Shown here piece after piece: positions 14,511-26,300 of a stretch of 64,000 nucleotides of DNA. The DNA lies in the NCBI RefSeq assembly GCF_000003815.2, contig NC_049986.1, positions 10,809,900-10,873,899 on the forward strand, written 5' to 3'. The notes beneath the pieces were generated by a model. That model saw nothing but the letters and a program-made list of their open reading frames with translations, searched no databases and was not told where the DNA came from. Source of the stretch: Branchiostoma floridae (taxonomy: Eukaryota > Chordata > Leptocardii > Amphioxiformes > Branchiostomatidae). A program made the position numbers and the translations under genes. How positions within the stretch are numbered: the stretch's first letter is position 1; every line of letters starts with the position of its first letter.

Positions 14511-14714
14511 TTATATGTTGGTATAGTTACATAATTGACTTTGAAGCATTTCTCTAAGATCATTTATCAGACCTTTGTCCTGTGAAATTGCAATGACAGT
14601 ATCTAACTCCTGTCGTTTTTCACCACCGCCAAACGTATGCTCATGTCTAGACAGTATTGATGGCACATCTGTCTCCTGCTCATCTTCAGCAGATAACCTT
14701 TGTAAACGGATCAT
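14511..14714 (-). CDS. Unidentified possible terminal exon, acidic and hydrophilic
   Basis: The minus-strand frame ends at 14,511 and encodes a hydrophilic peptide (SAEDEQETDVPSIL, then GGGEKRQELDTVIAI and LINDLREMLQSQL). It looks more protein-like than most frames in this AT-rich stretch. A plausible acceptor (GTGATAG|CAG) lies just upstream on the minus strand. I recognise no family and found no partner exon. Confidence 0.25.
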   Translation of the reverse strand: MIRLQRLSAEDEQETDVPSILSRHEHTFGGGEKRQELDTVIAISQDKGLINDLREMLQSQLCNYTNI

Positions 14715-15044
14715 CTGCTATCACCACGGGGGCATCTGACGACAAATGGTTCCCTTTGTTAAGCTATCCCCCGAAGGTCTACCTTTTTAGACATGGTTTA
14801 CTTCTCATGTTGTACTCGGTGCCAGAGATGTATATTGACGCCGTAGAACCTGTCTGAGTTCGACCGTTTGCTTTCAACATTTGCCAAATTCTGGAAGTTG
14901 GATTCACCATGAAGAGAAAATCAAATGGATAGGCTTAACATAAAAATGGAAGTAATAGTTATCTGATCAGTAACTTTGACAAAACAGATTCCTTAAGTAT
15001 TACTTTGCAGTTAGCTAGAGGTCCAGGGTTATTTAACTTTAATC

Positions 15045-15420
15045 TAGATGGGTGAGGGAGGTCTAAATGCGCCTGCGCCAACTTTGACGTCTTATAACTA
15101 CCAAACGACGTGTGCTGGGAAAACATAACTTGGTGAGTTTTCCGAAGCTTTTGTTAGAATCATTTCTAAAATAAAACTGTATGTCTGTGATTTATCGTAT
15201 CGCCATGGCATTGGTTATATTTTACCACATTTACTAATTTTGGTTTAAACAATCAGGTTTCATGGTTCTTGCTGAAAGACATTTGTCTTCATATATCATA
15301 AACATCTTATGTAAATTTCTGTGACATTTATGATTGGATATTTATAATTTATGCTAATTAGATTGCGTCAATGTTTAAAATTAAAGCATGCCATATCTAC
15401 GCAACGGTAAAATCAAGTTA
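15045..15420. repeat. Diverged relative of the TTAA MITE family
   Basis: From about 15,068 the sequence follows the same order as the MITE at 12,816: GCCTGCGCCAACTTTGACGT, then a TATAAC block, then GGTGAGTTTTCC, then CGCCATGGCA. No clean terminal repeats remain, so this is an old or truncated copy. Confidence 0.5.
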
Positions 15421-16484
15421 TTTTCATAAAAATTTCGACGATACCTCTCTTTATTTCTCTTGTACAGAAATGTTCATATGAACATCATTTGTCAATTTTC
15501 ATTGGGTTTTATCTTTTTCAACGTGTAGAAAAAATGTATTTAAAACAATTCAAGATGGCGGACATGTCAAGTCGTTATCTGGCGGTATTTGCCAACGTCA
15601 ATGTGGCAACGTCATTGGCAACAGATATCTTTGCATACTTTAATATCAATAAAACATTCTTATTAGTCAACGTTTTTTATAGTACATTTGAGTATCACGG
15701 AAATTACCTACATAGACTGTCTAGATATGGTTAATTTTAACTCACGACTTTTAATCAAGACCACATTACATCAAAACGGCGTGTACGCATTAAGAATTGT
15801 GAACTGGCCTGTACTCACCAAAATGCAAACTAGAAAAATGGCACTCTTTCAAAAAATGTTGCCCTCTGAAAAACAGAAGTATATCAGCATATTTGACTGA
15901 ATCGAGCAGTATTGTGCACCAAAATTAGTTCCGTAGTGCTTATCAGGTGGAGACACTCCTTGATTTAGCTTGAATGAATTCCATCAAGACTCTGACATCA
16001 TAAGAGACTGATAGAATGCTTTTAAAAGAGATGGTATTGATGGAGACGCGCACAGATAAACCCTCGATTAACCTTATCTATTCCGAAGAAATGTGCTCCA
16101 AATCAGTCAGTTCCTTTTAATTCATACACAACAGGCAATGTATGGTTACAGTCACGCATCAGTTGGTTCGTTGTTCGACATATTGATTTCAAATTTCAAC
16201 CCACATCTACATCTGCTGTACTTTTGACAATTTGAGTTCTAATTTACATAGGTTTGAAATATCTCGTACGTTATGAAAACTGTAGGTTTTGAAATGGCGG
16301 AATTTGATTTTGTGGTAGAGAAAAGGTGGAGTGTACGCATTTGTTCGTGTACACGATACAGCTATAGCCTAAAGTTATTCACTGCGCATTAATGGAAACC
16401 CCGGTGCCTTAAGTCAGAACCACTCGACGACCACCTACAAGGGACTGGACAAGAATGTAGCAACTCAGACAAATAAATCTCTTT

Positions 16485-17371
16485 TTAACCCTATTCAGAC
16501 TGGGCTTTTTTGGTCATCCCTGGACCGGGGGGGGGGGGGGTTCTTTTGAGGCCCTCCACTTCTAAGTCCTATAACTCTTGAACGACGTACCGTAAGGCCA
16601 CCAAATTTTTAGGACATAATGTCGACGTAATATCTAACAGATAAGTGACGTTTGACGTTACGTTGACGTAAGATGACGTAATTGTGACGTCATCAATTTG
16701 ATTATATTGGCCAAACCCATGGGAAAATGGTATTCTCAGAAAACTTCAAGTTATGCTACAAAAATGTAACAACAAGTGCAGATAGCATAATAATAATGTT
16801 TGTTACGCCTTGCTCCGCCATATTATATCCACCACCTTGAATTTTTTGAAATACTTTTTTTGCAACAAATAATCACAAAGGGCAATGGAAATAGACTAAA
16901 TTCATTCATTTAGATGGTTTTTGATGAAAAAATACCAGGTAGTTACAAATTTTAAGGGATAATTAGCGTGTTATTGTTGATCTGGCCATTCGGTCCGCCA
17001 TCTTGGATTTGGGGCTGATGACGTCATCAAATTAGCATAATTTATGCATATATAATTATGAAAGATATGCTAAATAATATAAGATTTTATTTATGTAATA
17101 AAATCACAGCAATATAGCAAATAAATGTGAAAAATACATTCTTAGAACCAAAAATAGTGATTTTTGGCAAAACTGCCTGTCAACAAACGATTGCCATGGC
17201 AACAAGAAAAATGGAAAATTTGTCAAACTTCCTAAAATTGTTGCTAACATTCTTTTAGCAAAACTCATCAAATTTGGTGGCTCTAGCGTAAGCCGTTCTG
17301 GCGTTATAGGATATCGAAGTTAGCGCGGGCCTCAAAAGCCCCCCCCCCCCCCCCCGTCTGAATAGGGTTAA
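16485..17371. mobile_element. Larger MITE of the same TTAA family, 879 bp
   Basis: The ends CCCTATTCAGAC at 16,489 and GTCTGAATAGGG up to 17,367 are flanked by TTAA at 16,485-16,488 and 17,368-17,371. Both inner ends carry homopolymer runs, G near 16,528 and C near 17,340. The interior has several TGACGT steps near 16,620-16,690. Its right half matches the copy at 12,816-13,164 in reverse orientation. No coding capacity was seen. Confidence 0.8.
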
Positions 17372-19211
17372 GTAGAATTACTGTAAGCTACCAATATATA
17401 CCCTATGGATACATAGTTGTTCTTGAAATAAGTATGCATTTAATGTTAAAAGATCGGGTCTATTGCGCAATGGATGGTACATGGACTTAGCACTTACACA
17501 GGAAGATAGGTGAGGAAAATGTATATTCTTAAAACATAAAACCGATTGATTCTACATTTAGAGGAGCATTAAAGATACACCTCTTGTCAGGTTAAAACCT
17601 TGACTTTCAGAGATTGTTGCGATATCATGAAAACATCTTTTGATATATTTCAGAGCAAATTCATGCTGGCGTCCGGACGTAGAATAGATCTATTTTTTGT
17701 CCAGTAAAATCTCAAAGTACGAACTTAATCTTGTGCTGAATAATAAAACATTTCACGAATTCGGCTGCATATATATGCACAGTTCCAAGGTGCAGGCCTC
17801 TGACTCTTGAACGTTTCTTGTCTTTACCATACTTGTACAAAAATGTCCAGGCATATGTACATTAAATTAATATGGTTGTAGTCAGTAGTTGTATGACAAT
17901 GTCCAGACGTCTTTTGTTTTATATCAAAGGCCTGAGCAACAGGATCCTTTACAACGGCAGCGAGTATAGACATGCTGAACGAACGTCTGACTAGAGAGAG
18001 AATTAAGTCTCTGCACCTTCAACGAGATACTCGTTCATGGTGATTGATAATCTCATTTTTTTTTTTCTGGCAGGAAGTCCAACGGTAAAATTACATAACT
18101 AATTCGAAACGGAAATTGGAGGGGAAATGGGAACGCTTGGAAGGATCGGTATCTAAAATACCTATACCTTTCATGGTTTCGAATAAGGTCGGGCCGAAAT
18201 AAATTGAAAGGAGTCTAGTGGAATTCATCAAAGAGCCTTGGTAATGCTTTCGTCTTATTAGCACTGGTACCTGTGGGGAATGTAACCATGGCCGAGCTTT
18301 GAAGTCACAAATTTCACCGGTTGTATGCCGGATACCTGTGGTGTCTTTCTTTTGACGGGAAGGTGACTGTGTCTGCTTGTCTCCAGTCCCGGGGGGATTT
18401 TAAGTCCAGCTTTAAAAACAAATAACAGGATCCCGACTGTGCCCCAAAATAGCCCGGTAGCCACATGTTGTACTCGGGGCCGTGTAAGATTCAGGGGTTA
18501 TGACTTAGGTTTATGAGTTTATGAAGTGGAATTGTGAAAAACTGGGTATCAGTGTAAAGGTTAATACATAAACACATAATACTAAGCAGTTGAAAATCGA
18601 CATACTATTAGAGATATGGCTGACACAAATTTATGATATGACAATGGTCGAAAAGAAAACTGTTAGCGAATCAAGTAACAAGCCTGCCTTCAACTTTACG
18701 GACTATGAACACTGAGCTTCTTGCACCACTATATATTTTGTACCATGTATGTGTAGTGATATAGGTTGATGGGTTTATTAGTACTCAATGTAATCTATAT
18801 CTGTATTATATTTTATCTGACCCTGACCTCCCTCATGACCTCAATGAAAAGTAGCCTGGTGTGGTGGCCGATTTGAGCTTCTCATGAATAAATAGAGGTT
18901 CAAACAAACAAACAAACAAAATTTAATCTTGCCCATGCACAGCTGGAGTGGTGAACAAGCTTATTCACGATTGATTCAACCCATCAGATACGACGTCATG
19001 CCGACCGCGACGCTCATCAATGATATCGCTGATAGGTAGCCGGGCGAATAGCTGAATTTTCGAACACCAATAATCTCCGTGCACCCTTGGGGTTGCCAAT
19101 CTTCAGCACACCACTACATTTAATAAATCCTTGAAATTGAACTTCGATTTCTATTTGGCCTAGAAATGAATCCTCTGGTTTAATGACATGCTATTCTGAG
19201 TAAGAAGGTAA
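17372..19211. other. No recognisable gene; contains a LINE 3' tail
   Basis: Mostly unremarkable AT-rich sequence up to the assembly gap. The stretch 18,800-18,921 is listed separately as a LINE 3' end. Confidence 0.4.
18800..18921 (+). mobile_element. LINE-like 3' end with (CAAA)n tail
   Basis: The block runs CTGACCCTGACCTCCCTCATG, GACCTCAATG, GATTTGAGCTTCTCA, then AGGTTCAAACAAACAAAC. A clearly related block occurs at 29,349-29,481. A shared 3' untranslated segment ending in a short tandem tail is typical of CR1/L2-type non-LTR retrotransposons. The class is inferred, since no coding part is attached. Confidence 0.5.
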
Positions 19212-19311
19212 NNNNNNNNNNNNNNNNNNNNNNNNNNNNNNNNNNNNNNNNNNNNNNNNNNNNNNNNNNNNNNNNNNNNNNNNNNNNNNNNNNNNNNNNN
19301 NNNNNNNNNNN
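19212..19311. other. Assembly gap, 100 N
   Basis: Exactly 100 N, the usual placeholder for a gap of unknown size. Confidence 0.99.
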
Positions 19312-19662
19312 CTGTAAGAGAGTGTATTACTGTTCCAATCAAACATCGTGTTACACATGTAATAAAGGTGACTCCTAGCACGAAATAATTGATTGTCCAA
19401 TAGCGGGAAGCTATTACCACCTTCTGCTTCGCGACATGCAACGAATTACAGAAAATGTCAGCTTGCGTTAGGGCGCCGTCAAGTTAATATTCTGGCTCCT
19501 GGCTGCATCTTATTCTAATTTGGAAAAAAAACTGTTATTATCTAATGAAATCATTAAGCCTAAAATGGACATATTCTGCAGTTGTATATTTCATTGCCAC
19601 CTTGACTTTAATTCTTTTCTTAATTCTCTATGTTTTAGAATCCAAAATGATTAAGAGTTAAA

Positions 19663-19860
19663 ATGACAGTCATCATGCTATGCATGGTATCATATAATTT
19701 ATTTTTCATAATTGTTTTGTCTTTTACTGCAAGTTACTCCGACAGAGGTAGAACCAACTTTAGGATAAACATGCAATGGCGAGAGAACGAATATAAATAT
19801 CTAGGACAACGACGTTATTCTGGATTTAGGCAACCCAGGAGACGCAAGATAAAAAAGTAA
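19663..19860 (+). CDS. Small ORF with signal-peptide-like start and basic tail
   Basis: This is a 65-codon frame. The N-terminus is strongly hydrophobic (MTVIMLCMVSYNLFFIIVLS) and ends in a plausible signal-peptidase region (SFTASYS). The mature part would be about 40 residues and very basic, with RR and a final RRRKIKK. That layout would suit a small secreted or amidated-peptide precursor. There is no homology I recognise, no splice support and no Cys pattern, so chance is a serious alternative. Confidence 0.2.
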   Translation: MTVIMLCMVSYNLFFIIVLSFTASYSDRGRTNFRINMQWRENEYKYLGQRRYSGFRQPRRRKIKK

Positions 19861-21022
19861 AGAGATCTATGAAACGGTGTGGCTATTTCAGTTAAGACGC
19901 CGAAAAATATTGAAGCATGTTTAAACAGAAAATAACATGCTAGTATACTGCAATATTTTTAAATTGCACAGTTTCATATACCTACAACTATCTATAGTTT
20001 GAGAATGGTCCCAAGGGTTTTTCCCTGACAACTGTATTCTACGCACGGAATATCACATATGAAGCGCAGACTGCACACCTTTACAAGCTGATTTTCAGAA
20101 GAGGGCAACCTTCCAAAACAGACAAATTTTAACTTCAAGCTGTTTTTGATGTTTCTTGATCTTGTAATAGCGATTTCAATAAAGACAAAATACCTTTGTA
20201 GCTGCTATAGAATGATGTGAATTTTGCTTGTCATATCTTCAGACTTTGCCCGTTTCCTATCTTCGTCATTATCGACATTCTTTTTGTAAAAATCCAACAT
20301 AATAAAAGAACAAAAATAAAGATGTGTCGCCTATTGCTACGTTCCAAATATTGCAGTCTGATACAGTGAAGAATCCTGTACAACATTCCAATTTACAATC
20401 ATAATTTAATTGACTTAACGAATCACAAAAACAGGGATTTGTTTCGAAACACGTCTTTATACTTTCTTATTTCATGAAAACAAATTCTCTGCTAAGTACA
20501 TGTAATGGGAATGACATTGTACCGTTCAATTCATAACAGCGTAACATATTTGCTTCTCATCAGTTGCGCATGTAGTGATTATCCTAAAAACGGAGAATTA
20601 TTGCATTTCACATCTTCTCAACTACAAAAATATGAAGATCTATATCGCAAGATAGTGAACACAAATTGTGCGTGTTCTTAGTCAGATTGCACAAACATTA
20701 CGTAACAAGACCAATAGAAGATATCATTTTCTTTTGCTTTAGCTTGCTAATAAACATATTTCAATATAACTAATATATATTTTTACTGTTTTGCGAAGGG
20801 TTTATTCCATGACCATAAGCCCCTTCATCGTCTCGAGTGCGCATGTGCAAAGACGTGGATTGTGGGTAAAAATCCCTGACTAAAATATTTCTCGTCTGGA
20901 CGATTTACACGATGATATCCAGACGTGTTGTTTAAGTCTCAGGGGCATTCACCTTTGATATATTACCCATAACTCATGTAACTGTACAAACGTACTCCAA
21001 AGGGTGCTTCTTGTTGTCAATA

Positions 21023-21224
21023 CTAGTTCTGGCGCCCAGAGATGGACTTAAATACTTTATCAAACATGCTTGGCATGCCGAAAATGTCTTGAAGTGCGTC
21101 ACTCGATTCCACCTGCATCTTTCTAAGCATTGATTTACGGCTAGAGTTACTGTGTACGGGCAATCTATCCGATACGGGGCTCTCCCTGAGAACTGAATGA
21201 TGGCCTAAAAAAGAAAGGCTGAGT
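21023..21224 (-). CDS. Unidentified possible terminal exon
   Basis: On the minus strand a good acceptor (pyrimidine run then TTTTTTAG|GCC, exon from about 21,213) leads into a frame that stops at 21,023. The peptide contains NSSRKSMLRKMQ, then DALQDIFGMPSMFDKVFKS and ends ISGRQN. An AATAAA on the minus strand lies about 220 bp further on, near 20,800. The Arg/Lys steps are compatible with a peptide precursor, but I recognise no family and no upstream exon was found. Confidence 0.25.
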
Positions 21225-22250
21225 TCCACTATCAGCGCTGAGTTCGACAAAGTGTCACATTCGATGTATGAATGGCAACACCGCCTACATTAACCGACAC
21301 AAACTTGATTAAAATGCCCGCACCGCGACAATTTCCCAGTAAATTTACCGACCGATCAATATCTTTAAATAAGGTAAGAGGGGGAAGTCCACTACGGTGC
21401 ATAAACCACGGTTTCCGTCTTTGTGTAAAGTCCTTTATTTATGCAACGGATAAAGGCCAACGTTTTTTACGAGATGGAGTGTTGTATTTTAGTAGATTTC
21501 CTCCCTTTAGCTATATCACTGATGACCTTCGTAGATGACTTTAGTGACTCTTTATACCATATATCGTGCGGGTGATATAGTGAGTAGGCTTTTGATATGG
21601 TGCCAATGTGAGGACCACCAAGGCGAAGCAACCAAGAGCCAGGCAAAAATTGAAAGTGGAGAAAGAAGGTAACAACACGACAATCTCCTACCTTATGTGC
21701 TAACTGTTTTTTTTTTGTCAATTAAACTTGCATGTACATATATTCATTTTATTAACAAAACGTTGCTTTATACTGTGTTTTAGAATTTTGTGGAATACAA
21801 TACATAACAACATGTATCATACATTAGGGTTTTTTCTTACTCAACACCTTTGAGTTAGGCTTTCAAGTATAGTGTGAAGCCATATCTATAAATTTTCCTA
21901 AAATGACTGCAAAAGAAAAAGAAAGACAGATTGAAAGATAGGGAAAGCAATAGTGTTGCGATCCATACATCTAAAGTAACATAACATAAAAAATATTACT
22001 TGTAGCATTTATTGCATTGAGTAGATAAGAACAGTCTAAGTAGTCAATATTATGTAGCCAATCAAGTAATAACGCGGTACAATGTACAATATATAATAAG
22101 TTTTTGTTGATGAACTAATATTTTTGCTTCTATCGTTTTTGATAAGATCCTCATAAAGTTGCCGAGACTAAGTTTCCACTAGCAAATATCTAATCTAAAA
22201 AATCCAGACAATGCACTTTCTAAAATCTTATCATTAGCACATAATAAATG

Positions 22251-22512
22251 GCATCGAGTGGCGTAATGATAAGGAATTGGGGTAAGATGGGTTTGAGCGC
22301 CTAATATGCTCCGAAGCGACTTTGTGCCCCTGTAAACCTTCTTACTTCACTCAGATGAATTTGAGTAACTAACTTTGGTTAGGGACGTCCCTCCTATAGG
22401 GCTTAACATGGAGGCCTGGTATTAAAGGGAGGCACACCTCGAGCACGTAAAAGAACCCACCACATTTATGAAACATATTAGGGGTCTGTATCATGTAGAC
22501 GGCATAACCACC
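22251..22512 (+). mobile_element. tRNA-derived SINE
   Basis: A tRNA-like head has an A-box-like GTGGCGTAATGATAAGG and a B-box-like GGGTTTGAGCGCC. The body shares the motifs seen in the other copies: the Ser-type CTTCTTACTTCACTCAG block, GGTTAGGGACGTCC, GGAGGC and CACGTAAAAGAACCCACC. Related copies are at 26,083, 36,588, 35,690, 42,030 and 43,005. Confidence 0.6.
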
Positions 22513-22617
22513 ATTCGGCGTAACGCACCAGCTTCGCAGGCACGCGGCGCGGTAACAGCTGGTTATCTTACAATGAACGACGTCCTGTCATAAATTTTTG
22601 CACATCTATCTGCAATT
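22500..22617. repeat. Hairpin-forming dispersed repeat, copy 1
   Basis: TTCGGCGTAACGCACCAGCT, a GC-rich centre, then AGCTGGTTATcTTACA and GAACGA can fold back. The same block followed by TTTGCACATCTATCTGCAA occurs at 58,281-58,395. Two copies with matching flanks show it is a repeat family, probably a small MITE or part of a SINE. Confidence 0.6.
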
Positions 22618-25283
22618 GTTCTTTAAAACTGTCTAGCAAAGATGCCCTCCTGCGCTTGGTGATATCAAATTGAATTTTACATTAGGGTTCTTCTCTAAGT
22701 GGATGTATCGATTTAAATGAAGCGTGTACTCTTCCGTGAGTTTTTTAAGTTTTTTTTTTAATGGCTTACTTAATCGTAGTTTATTATTTATGCGAAGCAT
22801 ACAATTATGTGCACACGACCACACACGTTTAAAAATATTACCTTCGTGCTATAGTCTTCTGGTAGCAAAGCCCATGTGCAAATAAGCAACAGCGTTATTC
22901 TAATCTTATAACCTCTCATTCCTTGCCGTAATCTTTATATGACCTTGATGGCCAGGTAAAAGTTGGCCTACGTGTACAGATGGGTTTGTTCAAGGACAAC
23001 TTTGACATAAACTCGCTCTCGTAGTGAAAGGTTTTACATGCCTTTGGGAATTCTACGGTGCGTATGGTCTTAAAACGGAATAACAAGCATTTGGAAGCTG
23101 CAACATGCTGCCCCTCAGGAAGCATCGGAGTCTTATTTTATGCAAAGAAACATCAATCATTCTCACGATGTCTGGTTAGATACTCGCAGTTAACGTATTC
23201 TTGTCAGAAATATACAATAAAACAATCAATCTTCTTCATTTTAGAGTAGGATAAATTTACTCTATTTTGTAGGGCATTGACAAGCAGAAGTTATGAAGAT
23301 ATTTATTTTAACAGTAAGAATTTTGTGAACATGATGTTTAACAGAAACTATGGTGAAATCACTGTGCTGTAAGGCTGAGAAAAAGAGCACAACGGGTGGT
23401 CGCTAGTCAGCCATGTTTACAAGGTGTTGGTTGGGATATCAGAGATTTTCGCATGTAAACATTATCTTTGTTTGGTGCAATAGTATTGCAATTTTGAATT
23501 CCGTCCATGAATATTGGTAAAATTTGTCTTACTATGTGAAGTATTGGTTGAAAATATAATTCTTTATTGATAGCTGGACTGTAAAGGAGTCTTCCACTCC
23601 AGAAGCAAGTGTTATTTTCTGATAGATGATATTTCTGGCGATACAAATGCACCAAAACTTTTACACAGTAATATCTTTTGACAATATCCTTTTCTAAATC
23701 CAGGTACCCCTATAGAGATCGCTTCTAAATGCACTGCGATATACAATTTTGCCAGAAAATTTTACTTCCTTTACACTTTCTTGCTAACGGTAGTCGGGAT
23801 TAGCTTGATAAGGCAGTCAATAGCTAGAACAAATTTCGAGAGATGCAAATAAAAATTTTAAAGATTATCTCATCCTGGAATAAAAATATTTGGAGAAGTT
23901 GATAGTAGGTCAACGTAAAATGGCGGTACCAAAACTGGTTGAGTGACTGACGTCTGACGTTCTCGCTAACAGTTAGAGCGCTAAGCTAACGACAGCAGTT
24001 GAGTGACTGCCAGACACTTAGGAAGGTACACGAAAAAGTTAAAGACTAGCGACCTTGAAATACAGGAATTTGGCCCCTATTTATTGACCATTTTTCCATC
24101 TAATAAGGCTGCTTTATACAGGGACAACTTTCTACACAAATAACAACTGCAGCATGTTGGCTGATGACTCTTTTGCACACATACTTAATCTACACAAAAT
24201 TTAATCCTAAAATATCATACTCATGCCAGTATCAACCGGTACGTGTTAACATGGTCGACCCCCCCCCTCACCAGTGCACAATTGGAAAGATCCTCAAGGG
24301 AATTCAAGAACTCATTCGCTGAGAATATTAATCCTGCGTTTATGCTTCAACATATGGCAGATTGGATCAAACTTGATCCAAGCATAACTATTTATTTCTG
24401 AGGAATTATGATACCCGTTTTGGAGTGGAATACTCCTTTAAACGTACCGGCAATTCAAACGCTAAGATAGATCTGTAATATCTTTCACATGCCACTTGTG
24501 GTTTACTTCCCATTTTTACTTTGATGATGGTTTCTAGGTCAATTTTCTACACAAACAAGCTTTCTAATTATAGGGAAACTCTGAATATGAAATACTCTTA
24601 AAAAAAGGCTTTCAGCTGAAAACGTTGACCCCAAAACGTCTGTAGTGGTTTCATCCTCTATACCTGTAAATGCCGGTTATCACAGAAGATCAAAAGGCCA
24701 ATAACCTCTTCTAAAAGACGCCACTAGACTGTGATATCGTGGGTCAGACATTGTCAGATACGAGGTCGTGAATTTTCGAACCAAAGATTTACAACATGGT
24801 ATCCGTTTCTGCAAGAAAGAACAAACAATAACGGTGTCACTGTTTCGAAACGAAGCCGACATTGCACGTTATTAGATGACAGCGATGAACTTGATTCTTA
24901 CTATTAACCAGGCTTATTGCAGTTCCCCCCTTTAAGCTTGCTCATGATCATTTTAAATGAATGTGGACAAACTCATATCCCACTCTAAGCTCAGCTTTGA
25001 TGTCAAAGTTTGTTTAATACTTTGAAAGGACATGGATACACTGAGTGTCATTTATTTCATCTCCAAGCAGATGCATCGGTTGTAAAAGCACTATCAAAAG
25101 GTCTAAACAGTGTGCAATTGACCTTCGTGATCTGCATCCACTCAAAGAGACGGTCATTAAATTTCAATACAGGCGTCGCTGCCCTCCCTATTGCCGTATT
25201 GACAGCAATACAAATAGTAGTGTTACTTATGTTCTCACGAGGAGCTCTTATCTTTAGTTTTTGCTTTAAGGGAGACGGGGACA
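22618..25283. other. No recognisable gene
   Basis: Several frames of 60-80 codons exist (for example minus 22,916-23,125 and 23,407-23,655), but none shows a known domain or a convincing splice context. A C-run lies near 24,260. Confidence 0.4.
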
Positions 25284-25331
25284 ATGTGGCACTGCACACC
25301 AGTTAACAACTTATTCTAACAGTGCCACATG
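25284..25331. repeat. Short inverted repeat
   Basis: ATGTGGCACTG and CAGTGCCACAT form an 11-bp perfect stem around an unpaired loop. No gene context. Confidence 0.5.
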
Positions 25332-25384
25332 CAAAGAACAGACAGAAGGTAAAGGTAATTCCAATGCATTTTTGAGGCTGCAAG

Positions 25385-25605
25385 GGCAGTGGCTCACAGA
25401 GTCCCGGGAAAGTCATTGCCGGAAGGCACAACCAACTCCTTCCACCGCATTTTACTTCCCCAAACGAAGTCAGGTACCCATTTATACACCTGGGTGGAGT
25501 GAGGCAGGTCGTGTAAAGTTAATGAATCAAGGGCACAGTATTGGTAAATGACAGAACATGATTCGAATCCGGGACCAGCTATTTCTGAGTCGAACACTCA
25601 GAACA
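25385..25605 (-). mobile_element. tRNA-derived SINE, minus strand
   Basis: Read on the minus strand, a B-box-like GGATTCGAATC is followed by a body with CTGCCTCACTCCACCCAGGTG, then AAATGGGTACCTGACTTCG. This follows the order of the other SINEs in the window, but the sequence is distinct enough to be another subfamily. Confidence 0.5.
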
Positions 25606-26082
25606 AAAATAAATAAATCACATGCTAGATATAGATAGCAATTAACACCTACACGGCAAGCTTACCGAGTACATGAAAATCTCGTGGGCCAGTTGGATAG
25701 CATTTAGCCATTGAATACTGCCTTTGTCTACAGCAATAGATCTGATTGGAGATTTTCACTTATTGCATCTGGCCCCTATTGACTTCTTGATGAGATAGAT
25801 TACCCGTATGGTCTCTTGGAAACCAATACACAATAAAGAAGACTAATAAGCAGCTATTTCAAGTTCAGTGACACTCACCACTAACGCTATTACGCTTCTC
25901 GTGTGGAGTACATCCAAGGTTATTACAGTTTTATTACTTTTCCTGGTTTTACACACGGTTGGGTGACGTTGCCATTACAGTTAGCTGAAGATGAGCCGAT
26001 CTTCATTGTCCAGTACCTAGGGTCAAACAACTCCGGCCTCATCCGGTCAAGGACCTCCTCAATAATGGTCAGTAACCCAACA

Positions 26083-26300
26083 GCACGTGAGATCGCGTGG
26101 CACAGTGGCAGCGTGTTTGGCTTGGGACCGAGAACCCTGCCGTGTCACCGATCTTATGCCTTTGGGAAAGGCACTCTACACGGCTTTTCTCACTTTACTC
26201 AGTTCAAAATGAGTACCTAGCTTCGGCTAGGTCCGTCCCTCGGATAGGACGTTAAATTGAGGTACCGTGTACGGCGAGAGCCACCCCCCAACCCCCACAG
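26083..26300 (+). mobile_element. tRNA-derived SINE
   Basis: The head has GTGGCACAGTGGCAGCGTG (A-box-like). The body follows with TTTGGGAAAGGCACTCTACACG, CTCACTTTACTCAG, GAGTACCTAGCTTCGGCTAG, GTCCGTCCCTCGGATAGGACG and GGCGAGAGCCACC. The order is the same as in the other copies. Confidence 0.6.
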
